Origin: Epibacterium sp. Ofav1-8 | GTDB taxonomy: Bacteria > Pseudomonadota > Alphaproteobacteria > Rhodobacterales > Rhodobacteraceae | Assembly (NCBI RefSeq): GCF_022348185.1 | Contig: NZ_JAKRFD010000005.1 | Coordinates: 124,001-188,000, forward strand | Direction: 5' to 3' | DNA length: 64,000 bases | Part shown: positions 34,577 to 44,563 of the stretch, piece by piece | Layout of the letters: the number at the start of each line of letters is the position of its first letter | Position numbering within the stretch: the stretch's first letter is position 1 | Notes under the pieces: model-generated | What the model saw: only the letters and a program-made list of their open reading frames with translations | What the model was told of the DNA's origin: nothing | The model's database searches: none | Translations under genes and position numbers: made by a program

Positions 34577-35518
34577 ATGAAGACTGCTCTCGTCACCCAT
34601 CCCGAGGGGCTCCTGCATCAGACCCCTGCAAAGGTCCATGAGCAGGTCGGGCGGCTGGATTTCGTGCTCCGGGCAATCGACGATCTGCCGCTCGCACGAC
34701 ATTCGGCGCCGTTGGCCGCGCGAGATGTGATCGAAACGCTGCATGATCCCGCCTATGTCGATCATGTTCTCGGCAGCATTCCCGAACAGGGTTTCGCCTT
34801 TTTAGACTCTGATACGGACGATGAAACCAGCCTGTCGCCCACCTCTTTGAATGCCGTGCTTCGGGCGGTGGGCGGTGCGGCCCGGGCTGTGGACCTCGTG
34901 CTGTCCGGTCAGGCCCCAAACGCCTTTGTCGCCATGCGCCCACCGGGGCACCACGCACTGCGGGACCGGGCGATGGGGTTCTGCTTTTTTGGCAACGTCG
35001 CGCTTGCAGCGCGGCATGCGATGGAAAGGCACGGGCTGAGGCGTGTTGCAATCGTCGATTTCGACGTTCATCACGGCAACGGCACCCAGGCCCTGCTCTG
35101 GGACGAGCCGCGCGCATTGGTCGTGACCTCGCAACAGATGCCGCTGTGGCCCGGTACCGGCACGCCCGAAGAGCGTGGCGCGCATGACAATGTGGTCAAT
35201 ATTCCACTCCTGCCCGGAACCGGCGGTGCCGAGATGCGCGCGCTCTACGCCGAACAGGTCTTTCCGAGGCTGCGGGCCTTTGATCCCGAGCTGATCCTGA
35301 TCTCAGCCGGTTTCGATTGCCACCGGGATGATCCGCTGGCTGAACTGAACTGGCGCGAGGCGGACTACGACTGGCTGACCCGCAATCTCTGCGCCATTGC
35401 CAACAGCACCTGTGCGGGGCGTGTGGTCTCGGTGCTTGAGGGCGGCTATGACCTGCCGGCGCTGGCGTCATCGGCCCGGGCGCATGTGGAGGCCCTGATC
35501 CGGGCCCATGCGGACTGA
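34577..35518 (+). CDS. Histone-deacetylase-family hydrolase, copy 1
   Basis: A 313-residue zinc hydrolase of the HDAC/AcuC/acetylpolyamine amidohydrolase superfamily. RPPGHHAL contains the catalytic His pair, FDVHHGNGTQ the zinc ligands Asp and His, SAGFDCHRDDPLA the third ligand Asp, and LEGGYDL the C-terminal Gly-rich loop. I use the ATG at 34577 because the second copy begins in the same way (MTTALLTH here against MKTALVTH). A GTG at 34568 is possible. The substrate, an acetylated protein or polyamine, is unknown. Confidence 0.92.
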   Translation: MKTALVTHPEGLLHQTPAKVHEQVGRLDFVLRAIDDLPLARHSAPLAARDVIETLHDPAYVDHVLGSIPEQGFAFLDSDTDDETSLSPTSLNAVLRAVGGAARAVDLVLSGQAPNAFVAMRPPGHHALRDRAMGFCFFGNVALAARHAMERHGLRRVAIVDFDVHHGNGTQALLWDEPRALVVTSQQMPLWPGTGTPEERGAHDNVVNIPLLPGTGGAEMRALYAEQVFPRLRAFDPELILISAGFDCHRDDPLAELNWREADYDWLTRNLCAIANSTCAGRVVSVLEGGYDLPALASSARAHVEALIRAHAD

Positions 35519-35595
35519 CACTGATCTGACGGTCCCCCCTCTTGCAACATGCCCGGCAAAGAAGGATCGTGCCGCAAAACAGATCGGGGACCACT

Positions 35596-36522
35596 ATGAC
35601 CACTGCCTTGCTGACCCACGCGGATTGCCTGACGCATGAAACACCCGGAGGCCACCCGGAGCAGGTGGCCCGCCTCGAACATGTGCTGCACGCACTTGCG
35701 GGGCTTGACCTCAAGCGTGTCACCGCCCCGGTGGCCGCCGAAGATGACATTCTGCGGGTGCATCCCGCCCAGTATCTGACGGAGCTCCGCCGCGAATTGC
35801 CCGCGGAAGGGCGCAAGCAGCTGGATGCGGACACCTGGATGTCACCAGGATCGCTGGACGCTGCCTTTCGCGCGGCCGGGGCTGCGGTGCGCGCCGTCGA
35901 CATGGTGCTGGGGGGCGAGGTCGGCAATGCGTTCTGCGCCACCCGTCCGCCCGGGCATCACGCCGAAACCGACACGCCGATGGGGTTCTGCCTGTTTGGC
36001 AACGCGGCGCTGGCCGCAAAACACGCGCTGGATCACCACGGGCTCAAACGCGTAGCAGTGGTGGATTTCGACGTGCATCACGGCAATGGCACCCAGGACC
36101 TGCTCTGGGACGAGAAACGCGCCCTGGTCATCACCTCTCAGCAAATGCCGCTGTGGCCCGGCACCGGCCACCCGGAGGAGGACGGGGCCCATGGCAACGT
36201 GATGAACCTGCCGCTGCCGCCCGAAAGCGACGGCACCGCCATGCGGGAGCTTTACTCCGAACAGGTGTTTCCGCGCCTGCGCGCCTTCAAGCCGGAGCTG
36301 CTGATCCTGTCGGCCGGGTTTGACGCCCACACCGACGATCCGCTGGCGCAATTGCACTGGCAGACGGAGGATTTCCGGTCGCTCACGGCTGAGCTGTGCC
36401 GCCTTGCGCAAGAGCTGTGTCAGGGCCGTATCGTCTCGACTTTGGAGGGCGGATATGATCTGAACGCCCTAGCCGACGCCGCCAAGGCGCATGTGGAAGA
36501 ACTGATAAAGGCCGCGACATGA
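35596..36522 (+). CDS. Histone-deacetylase-family hydrolase, copy 2
   Basis: A 308-residue paralogue of the preceding gene with the same zinc-site motifs (RPPGHHAETD, FDVHHGNGTQ, SAGFDAHTDDPLAQ, LEGGYDL). The two copies share most motif stretches and gene length, so they arose by tandem duplication. The ATG at 35596 follows GGGGA. The upstream extension of the frame is non-homologous. Its stop overlaps the xseB start, which ties it to the isoprenoid block. Confidence 0.93.
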   Translation: MTTALLTHADCLTHETPGGHPEQVARLEHVLHALAGLDLKRVTAPVAAEDDILRVHPAQYLTELRRELPAEGRKQLDADTWMSPGSLDAAFRAAGAAVRAVDMVLGGEVGNAFCATRPPGHHAETDTPMGFCLFGNAALAAKHALDHHGLKRVAVVDFDVHHGNGTQDLLWDEKRALVITSQQMPLWPGTGHPEEDGAHGNVMNLPLPPESDGTAMRELYSEQVFPRLRAFKPELLILSAGFDAHTDDPLAQLHWQTEDFRSLTAELCRLAQELCQGRIVSTLEGGYDLNALADAAKAHVEELIKAAT

Positions 36523-36764
36523 CAACCGAGACCCCCGTCGAAGAGATGAGCTTTGAAACTGCGATGCAGGAGCTGGAACGCGTCGTCGATAAACTGGAGC
36601 GCGGGGACGTGGCACTGGATGCGTCCATCGCGCTTTACGAGCGGGGCGCTCAACTGAAAAAACGCTGCGAGGACGAGCTGAAGCGCGCCGAGGAAAAGGT
36701 CGCCGCGATAACGCTGGATGCCAACGGCCAGCCCGCCGGCACGCAACCGCTCGACGCGGGATAA
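36519..36764 (+). CDS. xseB: Exodeoxyribonuclease VII small subunit
   Basis: An 81-residue XseB, which binds the XseA catalytic subunit of exonuclease VII, a single-strand DNA exonuclease. MSFETAMQELERVVDKLERGD, followed by LDASIALYERGAQLKKRCEDEL, is the canonical two-helix signature. It overlaps the HDAC-like gene (ATGA) and precedes ispA by 6 bases, the usual xseB-ispA-dxs order. Confidence 0.97.
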   Translation: MTTETPVEEMSFETAMQELERVVDKLERGDVALDASIALYERGAQLKKRCEDELKRAEEKVAAITLDANGQPAGTQPLDAG

Positions 36765-36770
36765 GGCCCG

Positions 36771-37634
36771 ATGACGGCAGGGTTTGCCGCCGCGCTCTCA
36801 CAGGCGCAGGCGAAGATCTCCACCCATATGGACATGCGCCTGACGGCCTCAGATGTGCTGCATCAGGCCATGGCCTACGCGTTGCGCGGTGGCAAGATGC
36901 TGCGCGGTTTCCTGGTTCTGGAGAGCGCGCGCCTGCATGATGTGCCCGAACCGGCCGCGCTTGAGGCGGCGCTGGCGATCGAATGCATCCACGCCTATTC
37001 GCTGGTCCATGACGACCTGCCCTGCATGGACGACGACGACCTGCGGCGTGGCCAGCCGACGCTGCATCGCAAATGGGACGAGGCCACGGCGGTGCTGGCG
37101 GGCGACAGCCTCCAGACCCTGGCGTTTGAACTGCTCGCCCGTGACGCGGTCGGCCCTCATGCCGTGACCCTGATCCGCACTCTGGCCAAGGCAGCCGGCA
37201 AGGACGGCATGGTCTCCGGTCAGATGCTGGACATCGCGGCAGAAACGGCAGAAACCCCGCTGACGCTTGACGACATCACCACGCTTCAGGTGCGCAAGAC
37301 CGGCTGCCTGATCGAATGGTCCGCCTGCGCCGGTGCCCGGCTGGCAGGTGCCGATCCCGAACCGCTGCGACACTATGCGCAAGCACTCGGACTGGCTTTT
37401 CAGATCGCCGACGACATCTTGGATATTGAGGGCGATGCTGCCACCGTGGGCAAAGCGGTGCGCAAGGATGCGGAAGCCGGCAAGGCCACGTTTGTGTCGC
37501 TGCTCGGGCTGGAGGGGGCGAAATCGCGTGCGCTGGACCTCGCCGACCAGGCCTGTGCAGCCCTTGCCCCCTATGGTGCGGCAGGCGATACCTTGAAGGA
37601 CGCCGCCCGCTTCGTTATCTCGCGCGACAGCTAA
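36771..37634 (+). CDS. ispA: Farnesyl/geranyl diphosphate synthase
   Basis: A 287-residue trans-prenyltransferase. The first Asp-rich motif is Asp81-Asp82 in [16 protein letters not shown], with the second (FQIADDILD) near residue 213. [14 protein letters not shown] precedes the first motif and GGKMLR includes a substrate Lys/Arg. Length and position between xseB and dxs favour IspA (C15) over longer-chain synthases. It supplies the precursor for quinone side chains and other isoprenoids. Confidence 0.93.
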   Translation: MTAGFAAALSQAQAKISTHMDMRLTASDVLHQAMAYALRGGKMLRGFLVLESARLHDVPEPAALEAALAIECIHAYSLVHDDLPCMDDDDLRRGQPTLHRKWDEATAVLAGDSLQTLAFELLARDAVGPHAVTLIRTLAKAAGKDGMVSGQMLDIAAETAETPLTLDDITTLQVRKTGCLIEWSACAGARLAGADPEPLRHYAQALGLAFQIADDILDIEGDAATVGKAVRKDAEAGKATFVSLLGLEGAKSRALDLADQACAALAPYGAAGDTLKDAARFVISRDS

Positions 37635-37662
37635 ATCGCGCCCCGAAGGAGCCACGACCCGC

Positions 37663-39591
37663 ATGACCGACCGGCCACAGACCCCGCTCCTGGATCAGAT
37701 CGCATCGCCTGCGGATCTGAAACGTCTCTCTGACGCGCAACTGGAGCAGGTCGCGCATGAGCTGCGGCAGGAAACCATCTCTGCGGTCTCTGTCACCGGC
37801 GGCCATCTCGGCGCAGGGCTCGGCGTGGTGGAGCTGACGGTGGCGCTGCATGCGGTGTTCGACACGCCCAAGGACAAGGTGATCTGGGACGTCTCGCACC
37901 AGAGCTATCCCCACAAGATCCTGACCGGGCGGCGCGATCGCATCCGCACCCTGCGCATGAAGGACGGTCTCTCGGGGTTCACCAAACGGACCGAGAGCCC
38001 CTATGACCCCTTTGGGGCGGCGCATAGTTCCACGTCGATTTCCGCCGCGCTGGGGTTTTCCGTGGCGCGCGATCTGGGTGGCGTCACCGAAGAGGGTCTT
38101 GGCGACGCGATCGCCGTGATCGGCGATGGCGCCATGAGCGCCGGCATGGCGTTTGAGGCGATGAACAACGCAGGTCACCTCGGCAAGCGGCTGATCGTGA
38201 TCCTCAACGACAACGAGATGTCGATCGCGCCGCCGGTTGGGGCGCTGTCGTCCTATCTCAGTCGGCTTTATACCGAGGCGCCGTTTCACGACCTCAAGGC
38301 CGCCGCCAAGGGCGCGGTCTCTTTGTTGCCGGAACCCTTCCGCGAGGGCGCCAAACGCGCCAAGGACATGCTGAAGGGCATGGCCATGGGCGGCACCTTG
38401 TTCGAATCGCTGGGCTTTTCCTACATCGGCCCCATCGACGGCCATGACATGGACCAGCTTCTGCCGGTGCTGCGCACGGTCAAGGCGCGCGCAACCGGGC
38501 CGATCCTGATCCATGCGGTCACCAAAAAGGGCAAGGGCTATCGCCCGGCCGAAGCGGCGCGCGACAAGGGCCATGCGACGGCGAAATTCGACATGGTGAC
38601 GGGCGAGCAGAAAAAAGCGCCCTCCAACGCGCCCTCTTACACCTCGGTCTTTGGCAACACATTGGTGGAGCTGGCCGCACAGGATTCAAAGATCTGCGCG
38701 GTCACCGCCGCGATGCCCGACGGCACCGGCCTCAATCTGATGGCAGAGCGCTACCCCTCGCGCACCTTTGACGTGGGCATTGCCGAGCAGCACGGCGTGA
38801 CCTTTGCCGCGGCACTGGCGGCGGGCGGGATGAAACCGTTCTGCGCGATGTATTCCACCTTCCTGCAACGCGGCTACGATCAGGTGGTGCACGATGTCGC
38901 CATCCAGCGCCTGCCCGTCCGCTTTGCCATTGACCGTGCCGGTCTGGTCGGCGCCGACGGGGCCACCCACGCGGGATCGTTCGACATCGGCTATATGGCC
39001 AATCTGCCCGGCATGGTGGTGATGGCCGCCGCTGACGAGGCGGAACTGAAGCATATGGTCGCCACCGCCGCCGCCTACAGCGATGGCCCCATCGCCTTCC
39101 GCTATCCGCGAGGCGAGGGCGAGGGCGTGGAAATGCCCGAACAGCCGCACGTGCTGGAGATCGGCAAGGGCCGGATGATCCAGTCCGGCACGCGCGTGGC
39201 GCTTTTGTCCTTTGGCACCCGCCTGGGCGAGGTCCGCAAAGCGGCCGAGGCGCTTGCGGCCAAGGGCATCACGCCCACCATCGCCGATGCGCGCTTTGCC
39301 AAGCCGCTGGACCGCGACCTGATCCTGCAACTGGCGCGCGATCACGAGGCGCTGATCACCATCGAGGAAGGCGCGGTCGGCGGCTTTGGCTCGCATGTGG
39401 CGCAGCTGTTGTCGGAGGAGGCTGTGTTTGACGACGGCCTGAAGTTCCGCTCCATGGTTCTGCCCGATACATTCATCGACCAAGCCAGCCCCCGCGACAT
39501 GTACGACGTGGCCGCAATGAATGCCGAGCACATCGAAGCAAAGGTGCTCGATGTGCTTGGGGTTGCAAGGATTGGGGAAAAGCGGGCCTGA
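37663..39591 (+). CDS. dxs: 1-deoxy-D-xylulose-5-phosphate synthase
   Basis: A 642-residue Dxs, the thiamine-diphosphate enzyme that joins pyruvate and glyceraldehyde 3-phosphate at the entry to the MEP pathway. [18 protein letters not shown] is near residue 46. The ThDP motif [16 protein letters not shown] is near residue 150, and [17 protein letters not shown] holds the catalytic Glu. The transketolase C-terminal domain ends with VGGFGSHV. It is the last gene of the xseB-ispA-dxs run, 28 bases after ispA. Confidence 0.97.
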   Translation: MTDRPQTPLLDQIASPADLKRLSDAQLEQVAHELRQETISAVSVTGGHLGAGLGVVELTVALHAVFDTPKDKVIWDVSHQSYPHKILTGRRDRIRTLRMKDGLSGFTKRTESPYDPFGAAHSSTSISAALGFSVARDLGGVTEEGLGDAIAVIGDGAMSAGMAFEAMNNAGHLGKRLIVILNDNEMSIAPPVGALSSYLSRLYTEAPFHDLKAAAKGAVSLLPEPFREGAKRAKDMLKGMAMGGTLFESLGFSYIGPIDGHDMDQLLPVLRTVKARATGPILIHAVTKKGKGYRPAEAARDKGHATAKFDMVTGEQKKAPSNAPSYTSVFGNTLVELAAQDSKICAVTAAMPDGTGLNLMAERYPSRTFDVGIAEQHGVTFAAALAAGGMKPFCAMYSTFLQRGYDQVVHDVAIQRLPVRFAIDRAGLVGADGATHAGSFDIGYMANLPGMVVMAAADEAELKHMVATAAAYSDGPIAFRYPRGEGEGVEMPEQPHVLEIGKGRMIQSGTRVALLSFGTRLGEVRKAAEALAAKGITPTIADARFAKPLDRDLILQLARDHEALITIEEGAVGGFGSHVAQLLSEEAVFDDGLKFRSMVLPDTFIDQASPRDMYDVAAMNAEHIEAKVLDVLGVARIGEKRA

Positions 39592-39640
39592 GTATGCTCC
39601 CACTGCCCCAGCAGCCCAACCTGCGCTGGATTGGGCCTAC

Positions 39641-40522
39641 TCAGACCCCTGGCGGATCCGCCGGAGGGACAAAACGCTCCATATCCTCGGCTGCAAACAC
39701 CGCTTTCAAACCGCTGCGATAGTCCGGGTAGCGCAGGGTGACGCCGAGCTCCTTCTTGATCAGGTCATTGCGCACCCGCTTGTTCTCGCCATAGAAGCTG
39801 CGCGCCATCGGGCTCATCCCGGCTTCGTCAAAGGGCACTTCGGCAGGCACCGGAAGCCCCAGCAGCTCGGCGGCATAGCCCAGCACATCCTGCGGCGGTG
39901 CGGGTTCATCATCGCAGACATTGTAGATCGCGCCGGGGTTGGGCCGCGCGATGGAGGCCGCCAGCACCTGCGCGATGTCATCGACATGGGTGCGCGAGAA
40001 CACCTGCCCCGGCTTGACGATCCGGCGGGCGCGACCTGCCATCAGCTTGGCAAAGGGACCCCGGCCCGGCCCGTAGATCCCCGCCAGACGAAAGATGTGG
40101 AGCGGCAGGTTCGGGACGGCCTGCCACGCCGCCTCGGCACCTGCGCGCCAGTCGCCACGCTGGCTCGATGGCGTCACGGGCGTATGCTCGTCCACCCAGG
40201 CACCATCGTGATCGCCATAGACCGCCGTGGTCGAGAGGTAGCCGACCCATTCCAGAGATGGCAGTGCCGCCAGACGCGCGCCGAGTTCATTCAGAACCGG
40301 GTCGCCCTGTTCGGACGGGCTGATCGACAAGAGGATATGGGTCACCTCCTCCAGCGGGACAGTGTCGCCGGGCCAGGTCAGGAGTTCCACTCCGGCCATC
40401 GGCTCGGCTTCGGAGGGATCACGGGTGGTGCCGAGGATACGCCAGCCCGGTCCCGCGAGGGTCCGCGCCAGAGCCCGCGCCGTGTAGCCAAATCCAAAGC
40501 AGAGAAGCGTCTTTTTCGTCAT
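39641..40522 (-). CDS. NAD(P)-dependent epimerase/dehydratase-like SDR protein
   Basis: A 293-residue extended-SDR Rossmann protein. The N-terminus is LLCFGFGYTARALARTLAG with a Gly-rich nucleotide loop (GFGYTA). YLSTTAVYGDHDGAWVDE holds the usual Ser/Thr-x-x-x-Tyr area, and FRLAGIYGPGRGP the substrate-side loop. It resembles YeeZ/GalE-like proteins of unknown substrate. The ATG at 40522 begins the fold, and 33 upstream codons in the longer frame are not homologous. It converges with dxs. Confidence 0.88.
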   Translation of the reverse strand: MTKKTLLCFGFGYTARALARTLAGPGWRILGTTRDPSEAEPMAGVELLTWPGDTVPLEEVTHILLSISPSEQGDPVLNELGARLAALPSLEWVGYLSTTAVYGDHDGAWVDEHTPVTPSSQRGDWRAGAEAAWQAVPNLPLHIFRLAGIYGPGRGPFAKLMAGRARRIVKPGQVFSRTHVDDIAQVLAASIARPNPGAIYNVCDDEPAPPQDVLGYAAELLGLPVPAEVPFDEAGMSPMARSFYGENKRVRNDLIKKELGVTLRYPDYRSGLKAVFAAEDMERFVPPADPPGV

Positions 40523-40605
40523 GTTTCGGACCATGCGATCCACGGCGGGCAGATGCAAGACGGCAAGGGCTTGATTCGAATCTCCGCCGCGCCTTTGATC
40601 TGTGC

Positions 40606-41241
40606 ATGACCAGAAAAACACCCGATGTGAGCGACGCCTATGCGGCGGCGTCCCCGAACGACTTGCGCCAGCTCTATGCAGACTGGGCGGACAGTTATGA
40701 CGAAAGCTTTGCCAGGTCAGAGGCCTATCTGTTGCCCGGCCTGACCGCCCGGGCCTTCGCCCAGGCTGGCGGACAGGGACCTGTGCTCGATGTGGGCGCA
40801 GGCACCGGCCTGTGTGGCGTCGCCTTGTCGGGGTTGCGGATCACCCCGGTCGACGCCGCCGACATCAGCCCGGATATGCTGGCACAGGCGTTGCGCAAGG
40901 ATGTCTACCGTGACGTGATCGAGGCGGACCTGTACGAGGGGATCCCGGTCCCTCGGGCCAGTTACGCAGGCGTCGTCTCCTCCGGAGCCTTCACCCATGG
41001 GCACCTCGGACCGGAAGTCCTGCCCGCCATTCTCAGGGTCGCACGCCCCGGGGCCTGGCTGGCGATGTCCATCAACGCGGCCCATTATCAAAAAGCCGGC
41101 TTTGCCGAAGCCTTTGACCGTTTGCTGCGTGGACAATGGATCAGCAACCTGTCCCTGCCCGAAGTCCGCATCTACGGGGGCGATGCAGGCAGCGCCCATC
41201 ACGAGGATACCGCGCTGATCGCCCTGTTTCAGAAGGTCTGA
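40606..41241 (+). CDS. Class I SAM-dependent methyltransferase
   Basis: A 211-residue methyltransferase. The SAM-binding motif VLDVGAGTGLCGVAL lies near residue 62, ADISPDMLAQAL near 85, and SSGAFTHGHLG near 122. YADWADSYDESF in the N-terminus is common in small-molecule methyltransferases of this type. Substrate unknown. It begins 84 bases from the divergent SDR gene. Confidence 0.88.
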   Translation: MTRKTPDVSDAYAAASPNDLRQLYADWADSYDESFARSEAYLLPGLTARAFAQAGGQGPVLDVGAGTGLCGVALSGLRITPVDAADISPDMLAQALRKDVYRDVIEADLYEGIPVPRASYAGVVSSGAFTHGHLGPEVLPAILRVARPGAWLAMSINAAHYQKAGFAEAFDRLLRGQWISNLSLPEVRIYGGDAGSAHHEDTALIALFQKV

Positions 41242-41254
41242 TCGCGGATGCGCC

Positions 41255-41278
41255 GCGCCGTGCCGCCAGGCACGGCGC
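41255..41278. terminator. Hairpin between convergent methyltransferase and hydratase genes
   Basis: GCGCCGTGCC-GCCA-GGCACGGCGC is a perfect 10-bp stem with a 4-base loop, 13 bases after the methyltransferase stop. There is no T-run on either side, so it may be a terminator that relies on stem strength or a transcript-stabilising hairpin. Confidence 0.5.
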
Positions 41279-41415
41279 CCGGCCCAACTGTTTTGGTCGC
41301 CCGCAAGGGCGGCGGAAACAGGCGGGAGCGCCCCCTCCTCCGGGTTTGCCCTCACGCTCCATTCCAGGCGGTTGCCCCGGTCAGCGGCCCGCCGCCGGTC
41401 GGATATGGGGCGGCC

Positions 41416-42204
41416 TCAGCGCCCTTTCCACACCGGGTCGCGCTTTTCGGCAAAGGCCCGCGCGCCTTCGAGGTTATCTTCGGATCCGTAGAGTACATCC
41501 ACCGTCCGCAACTGCCGCCCGGTGACGCGGTTCATCGCATCCTGAAACTTGGAATCCTCGGCATCACGCACGATCTCCTTGATCGCGGCATAGACCAGCG
41601 GCGGGCCGGAGGCGAGAAGGCGCGCCAGCTCCCAGGCGCGGTCCATCAGCTGATCGCCGGGGATGATTTCGTTCACCAGGCCCCAGCGATGGGCCTCTTC
41701 AGCATCGAACCAGCGGCCCGTCAGCAGGAGCTCCATGGCGATGTGATAGGGAATGCGCTTGGGCAGCTTGATCGACGCAGCATCCGCCACCGTGCCGGAG
41801 CGGATCTCCGGCAGGGCAAAGCTGGCGTGATCGGCCGCAAGGATCATGTCCGCCGACAGGGCCAGCTCCAGCCCGCCGCCACAGGCGATGCCGTTGACGG
41901 CGGCGATCACCGGCTTGTTGAGGTCGCGCAGCTCCTGCAAACCGCCAAAGCCACCGACGCCATAATCGCCATCCACCGCATCGCCGTCAGCGGCCGCCTT
42001 CAGGTCCCAGCCGGGGCAGAAGAATTTCTCGCCACCCCCCGTTATGATCGCAACCCGCAAGTCATCGTCATCGCGAAAGGCCTGAAACGCCTCGCCCATC
42101 CGGCGCGAGGTTTGCAAATCGATGGCATTGGCCTTGGGACGGTCCAGCGTGACCTCGAGGATGCCACCCTCGCGGCGGGTTTTGACGGGATTTTCTTCAC
42201 TCAT
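41416..42204 (-). CDS. Enoyl-CoA hydratase/isomerase (CaiD-like)
   Basis: A 262-residue crotonase-fold enzyme. The oxyanion-hole segment AVNGIACGGGLELALSADMI is near residue 95 and the second catalytic block FALPEIRSGTVADAASIKLPK near 123. The signature resembles proteins annotated as carnitinyl-CoA dehydratase (CaiD), but crotonases are hard to split by eye. It is the last gene of a four-gene acyl-CoA operon, and its ATG overlaps the stop of the acyl-CoA synthetase. The ATG at 42204 was preferred over an upstream extension within that synthetase. Confidence 0.88.
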   Translation of the reverse strand: MSEENPVKTRREGGILEVTLDRPKANAIDLQTSRRMGEAFQAFRDDDDLRVAIITGGGEKFFCPGWDLKAAADGDAVDGDYGVGGFGGLQELRDLNKPVIAAVNGIACGGGLELALSADMILAADHASFALPEIRSGTVADAASIKLPKRIPYHIAMELLLTGRWFDAEEAHRWGLVNEIIPGDQLMDRAWELARLLASGPPLVYAAIKEIVRDAEDSKFQDAMNRVTGRQLRTVDVLYGSEDNLEGARAFAEKRDPVWKGR

Positions 42205-44240
42205 CGCAACATGTCCTTTCTGCGCATCAGCGCATCCGCTGCCACCGCATCCGTCGGGGTGCACAGCAACGGGTTGATTTCGATTTCTTCCAGACCTTCA
42301 GCCTCGGCGACCACATAGGCCTCGATGGAGCGGATCGCGCGCAGGATCGCATTGCGATCCGCCGCCGGCGCGCCGCGATAGCCTGTCAGCAAGGGCGCGA
42401 TCTTCAACCCGTCGAGTGCCGCGTTCAAGGCAGCGTCCGAGGCGGGCAGCAGCACCGAGGCGCTGTCCTGCATGATCTCGGTCAGTGTTCCGCCCGCGGC
42501 GAGGGTCAGCACGAAGCCATGCGCGGGGTCCTTCACCACGCCAACCAGCAACTCAGCCACGGCACCGGTGACCATCTCCTCGACCAGAAAACGGTCGGTG
42601 GGCATAGCCACGGCGGCATCGCTGACCTCCTGTCCGGAACAGAGGTTCAGCTTTACCGCGCCCTCTTCGGTCTTATGGGCGATGCCTTCGCCCTTGAGCA
42701 CCACCGGGTAGCCGATATCCGCTGCCACCGCGCGGGCGGCCACGACGGTGCGGGCAGGTTTTGCACGCGGTACCCGGAGGCCAAAGCGCGCAAGCCAGGC
42801 CTTGGCCTCACCCTCGGGCACCAGATCCGGCTCGTCATGGGTCTTGGTGGGCAACAACAGCGGATGCGCCAGTTCCGGCAAGGGCTGGCCGGCCGCCTCG
42901 ATGGCAGTGATCGCCTCGGGCAGACCCAGCATCGGCACCACCCCGGCAGCGATCAGCTGTTCGGCCACCTCTTCGGGCAGCAGTTCCGGCAGGGTGGCCA
43001 GCATGGCGATCGGCTGGTCGGTCTGCTGCCGCACCGCGATGGCGGACTGGATCGTGCAATCCCAGTCAGAGGCGTCACACCGGTCGGAGCGTGGGAAATC
43101 CACCACAAGGATCGTCAGCGCCAGTTGCGGGTCGACCATCGCAGAGAAGGCGCGCGTCATCGCCTCCGTATCGCGCCAGATATAGGTGTGATAGTCGAGC
43201 GGGTTCGCCAGCGCCACCATCGGGCCGAGGGCCGCGCGCAGGTCACTGCGCTGGCGGTCGTTCAGCGGCGGGAAGCTGACTCCGCGGCCATGGGCAGTAT
43301 CCGCAGACAGGCTCGCCTCGCCACCGGAACAGCTGATCGTTGCGATGCGGGTCGAGGACAGACGCCCCACAACATGCATCAGCTTCAATGTCTCAAGGAA
43401 CGAGGGCAGATCATACAAGCGCGGAATGCCAAGACGCGAAAGCAAGGCCCCGGCCCCCGCATCGCCCCCAGCCAGCGAGGCCGTGTGCGAGACTGTTGCG
43501 GCACGGGCTTGCGCAGAACGTCCGACCTTCAGCGCGATGATCTGCTTGCCCAGCTGACGCGCCTTCAGCGCCAGCGCCTCAAACGCGCGCAGATCGCCAA
43601 AGCCCTCGATATGCAGCCCCAGCGCGGTGACACGGTCATCTTCCAACAGCGCCTCGCCGATTGCCGCCAACCCGGTCTGGGCCTGGTTGCCGCAGGTCAC
43701 CACATAGGCCAGCGGCAGCGCCCGGGTCTGCATCGTCAGGTTGATCGCGATATTGGAGCTCTGGGTGACAATCGCCACGCCCTTTTCCACCCGCTTGCCG
43801 CCATGCTGGTCGGGCCACAACAGCGCCCCGTCGAGGTAGTTGATGAACCCGTAGCAGTTCGGCCCGAGGATCGGCATGTCCCCGGCCGCCGCCAGCAGAC
43901 GCTGTTGCAGGTCAGCGCCCTCGGCGTCTTCCGCCTCCGCCTCCAGAAAACCGGAGGCAAAACAAACCGCCCCGCCGGCGCCGCGCGTGGCCAGCGCCGT
44001 GACGATGTCGATGGTGACAAAGCGGTTTACCCCGATGAAGCTGGCATCCGGCGCCGCGGGCAGGGCAGCCACGTCCTTGAACGCTGGCAGGCCCGCGACC
44101 TCTTCGGCCTTGGGATGTACGGGCCAGATTTCGCCCTCAAACCCCATCTTGCGGCATTGCTCGATCACGGCAGCGCACCAGGCACCACCACCGATAACGG
44201 CAATGGTTTTGGGGCGAAAGAGCCTTTTTAGAGACTGCAT
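42201..44240 (-). CDS. ADP-forming-type acyl-CoA synthetase (CoA-binding plus ATP-grasp)
   Basis: A 679-residue acyl-CoA synthetase of the ACD/NDP-forming superfamily. An N-terminal CoA-binding Rossmann part (TIAVIGGGAWCAAVIEQC; then KMGFEGEIWPVHPKAEEV) is followed by a succinyl-CoA-ligase-like part with THTASLAGG-like SHTASLAGGDAGAG and a C-terminal ATP-grasp domain (GYPVVLKGEGIAHKTEEGAV). The phosphohistidine loop is not obvious by eye. It forms or cleaves an acyl-CoA with ATP or ADP. ATGA overlap with the CaiD-like gene shows coupling. The substrate is unknown. Confidence 0.88.
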   Translation of the reverse strand: MQSLKRLFRPKTIAVIGGGAWCAAVIEQCRKMGFEGEIWPVHPKAEEVAGLPAFKDVAALPAAPDASFIGVNRFVTIDIVTALATRGAGGAVCFASGFLEAEAEDAEGADLQQRLLAAAGDMPILGPNCYGFINYLDGALLWPDQHGGKRVEKGVAIVTQSSNIAINLTMQTRALPLAYVVTCGNQAQTGLAAIGEALLEDDRVTALGLHIEGFGDLRAFEALALKARQLGKQIIALKVGRSAQARAATVSHTASLAGGDAGAGALLSRLGIPRLYDLPSFLETLKLMHVVGRLSSTRIATISCSGGEASLSADTAHGRGVSFPPLNDRQRSDLRAALGPMVALANPLDYHTYIWRDTEAMTRAFSAMVDPQLALTILVVDFPRSDRCDASDWDCTIQSAIAVRQQTDQPIAMLATLPELLPEEVAEQLIAAGVVPMLGLPEAITAIEAAGQPLPELAHPLLLPTKTHDEPDLVPEGEAKAWLARFGLRVPRAKPARTVVAARAVAADIGYPVVLKGEGIAHKTEEGAVKLNLCSGQEVSDAAVAMPTDRFLVEEMVTGAVAELLVGVVKDPAHGFVLTLAAGGTLTEIMQDSASVLLPASDAALNAALDGLKIAPLLTGYRGAPAADRNAILRAIRSIEAYVVAEAEGLEEIEINPLLCTPTDAVAADALMRRKDMLR

Positions 44241-44246
44241 TTGACG

Positions 44247-44561
44247 TTATTCACCCGAGGTTTCGCGGTCCAGATGCCCAAGGCTCTGATCCGGGTTGAT
44301 TTGATCGCGCACGCGGGTCTTCAGCTCTTTCACATCCGGAAATCCGCCGTCCCGCTTGCGCTCCCAGATCACCTCTCCGTCGAGGGTGATCTCAAAAGTT
44401 CCGCCGATCTCGCCCGGCACCAGAGTGACACCGCCCAGCTGCTCCTGAAAGGTCGACAGCAGTTCCTGGCTCATCCAGGCGGCGCGCAACAGCCAGTTGC
44501 AGCCAATGCAATAAGTGATGGTCACAACAGGTTTCCGAGCGGTTTCAGTGGGATCGGACAA
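44247..44561 (-). CDS. SelW/SelT/SelH-family Rdx thioredoxin-fold protein
   Basis: A 104-residue Rdx-family protein. The redox motif is Cys18-x-x-Cys21 in ITYCIGCNWLLRAAWM, and FEITLDGEVIWERKRDGGFPD is the conserved C-terminal block. In selenoprotein W-type homologues the second cysteine may be Sec; here both are Cys. It lies 6 bases before the acyl-CoA synthetase and 2 bases after the acyl-CoA dehydrogenase, so it is inside an acyl-CoA operon. A redox role for that pathway is inference. Confidence 0.88.
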   Translation of the reverse strand: MSDPTETARKPVVTITYCIGCNWLLRAAWMSQELLSTFQEQLGGVTLVPGEIGGTFEITLDGEVIWERKRDGGFPDVKELKTRVRDQINPDQSLGHLDRETSGE

Positions 44562-44563
44562 GG

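Noticed and set aside
42519-44231. 570-residue plus-strand frame
   Set aside because: Antisense to the acyl-CoA synthetase, which has clear CoA-binding and ATP-grasp motifs.
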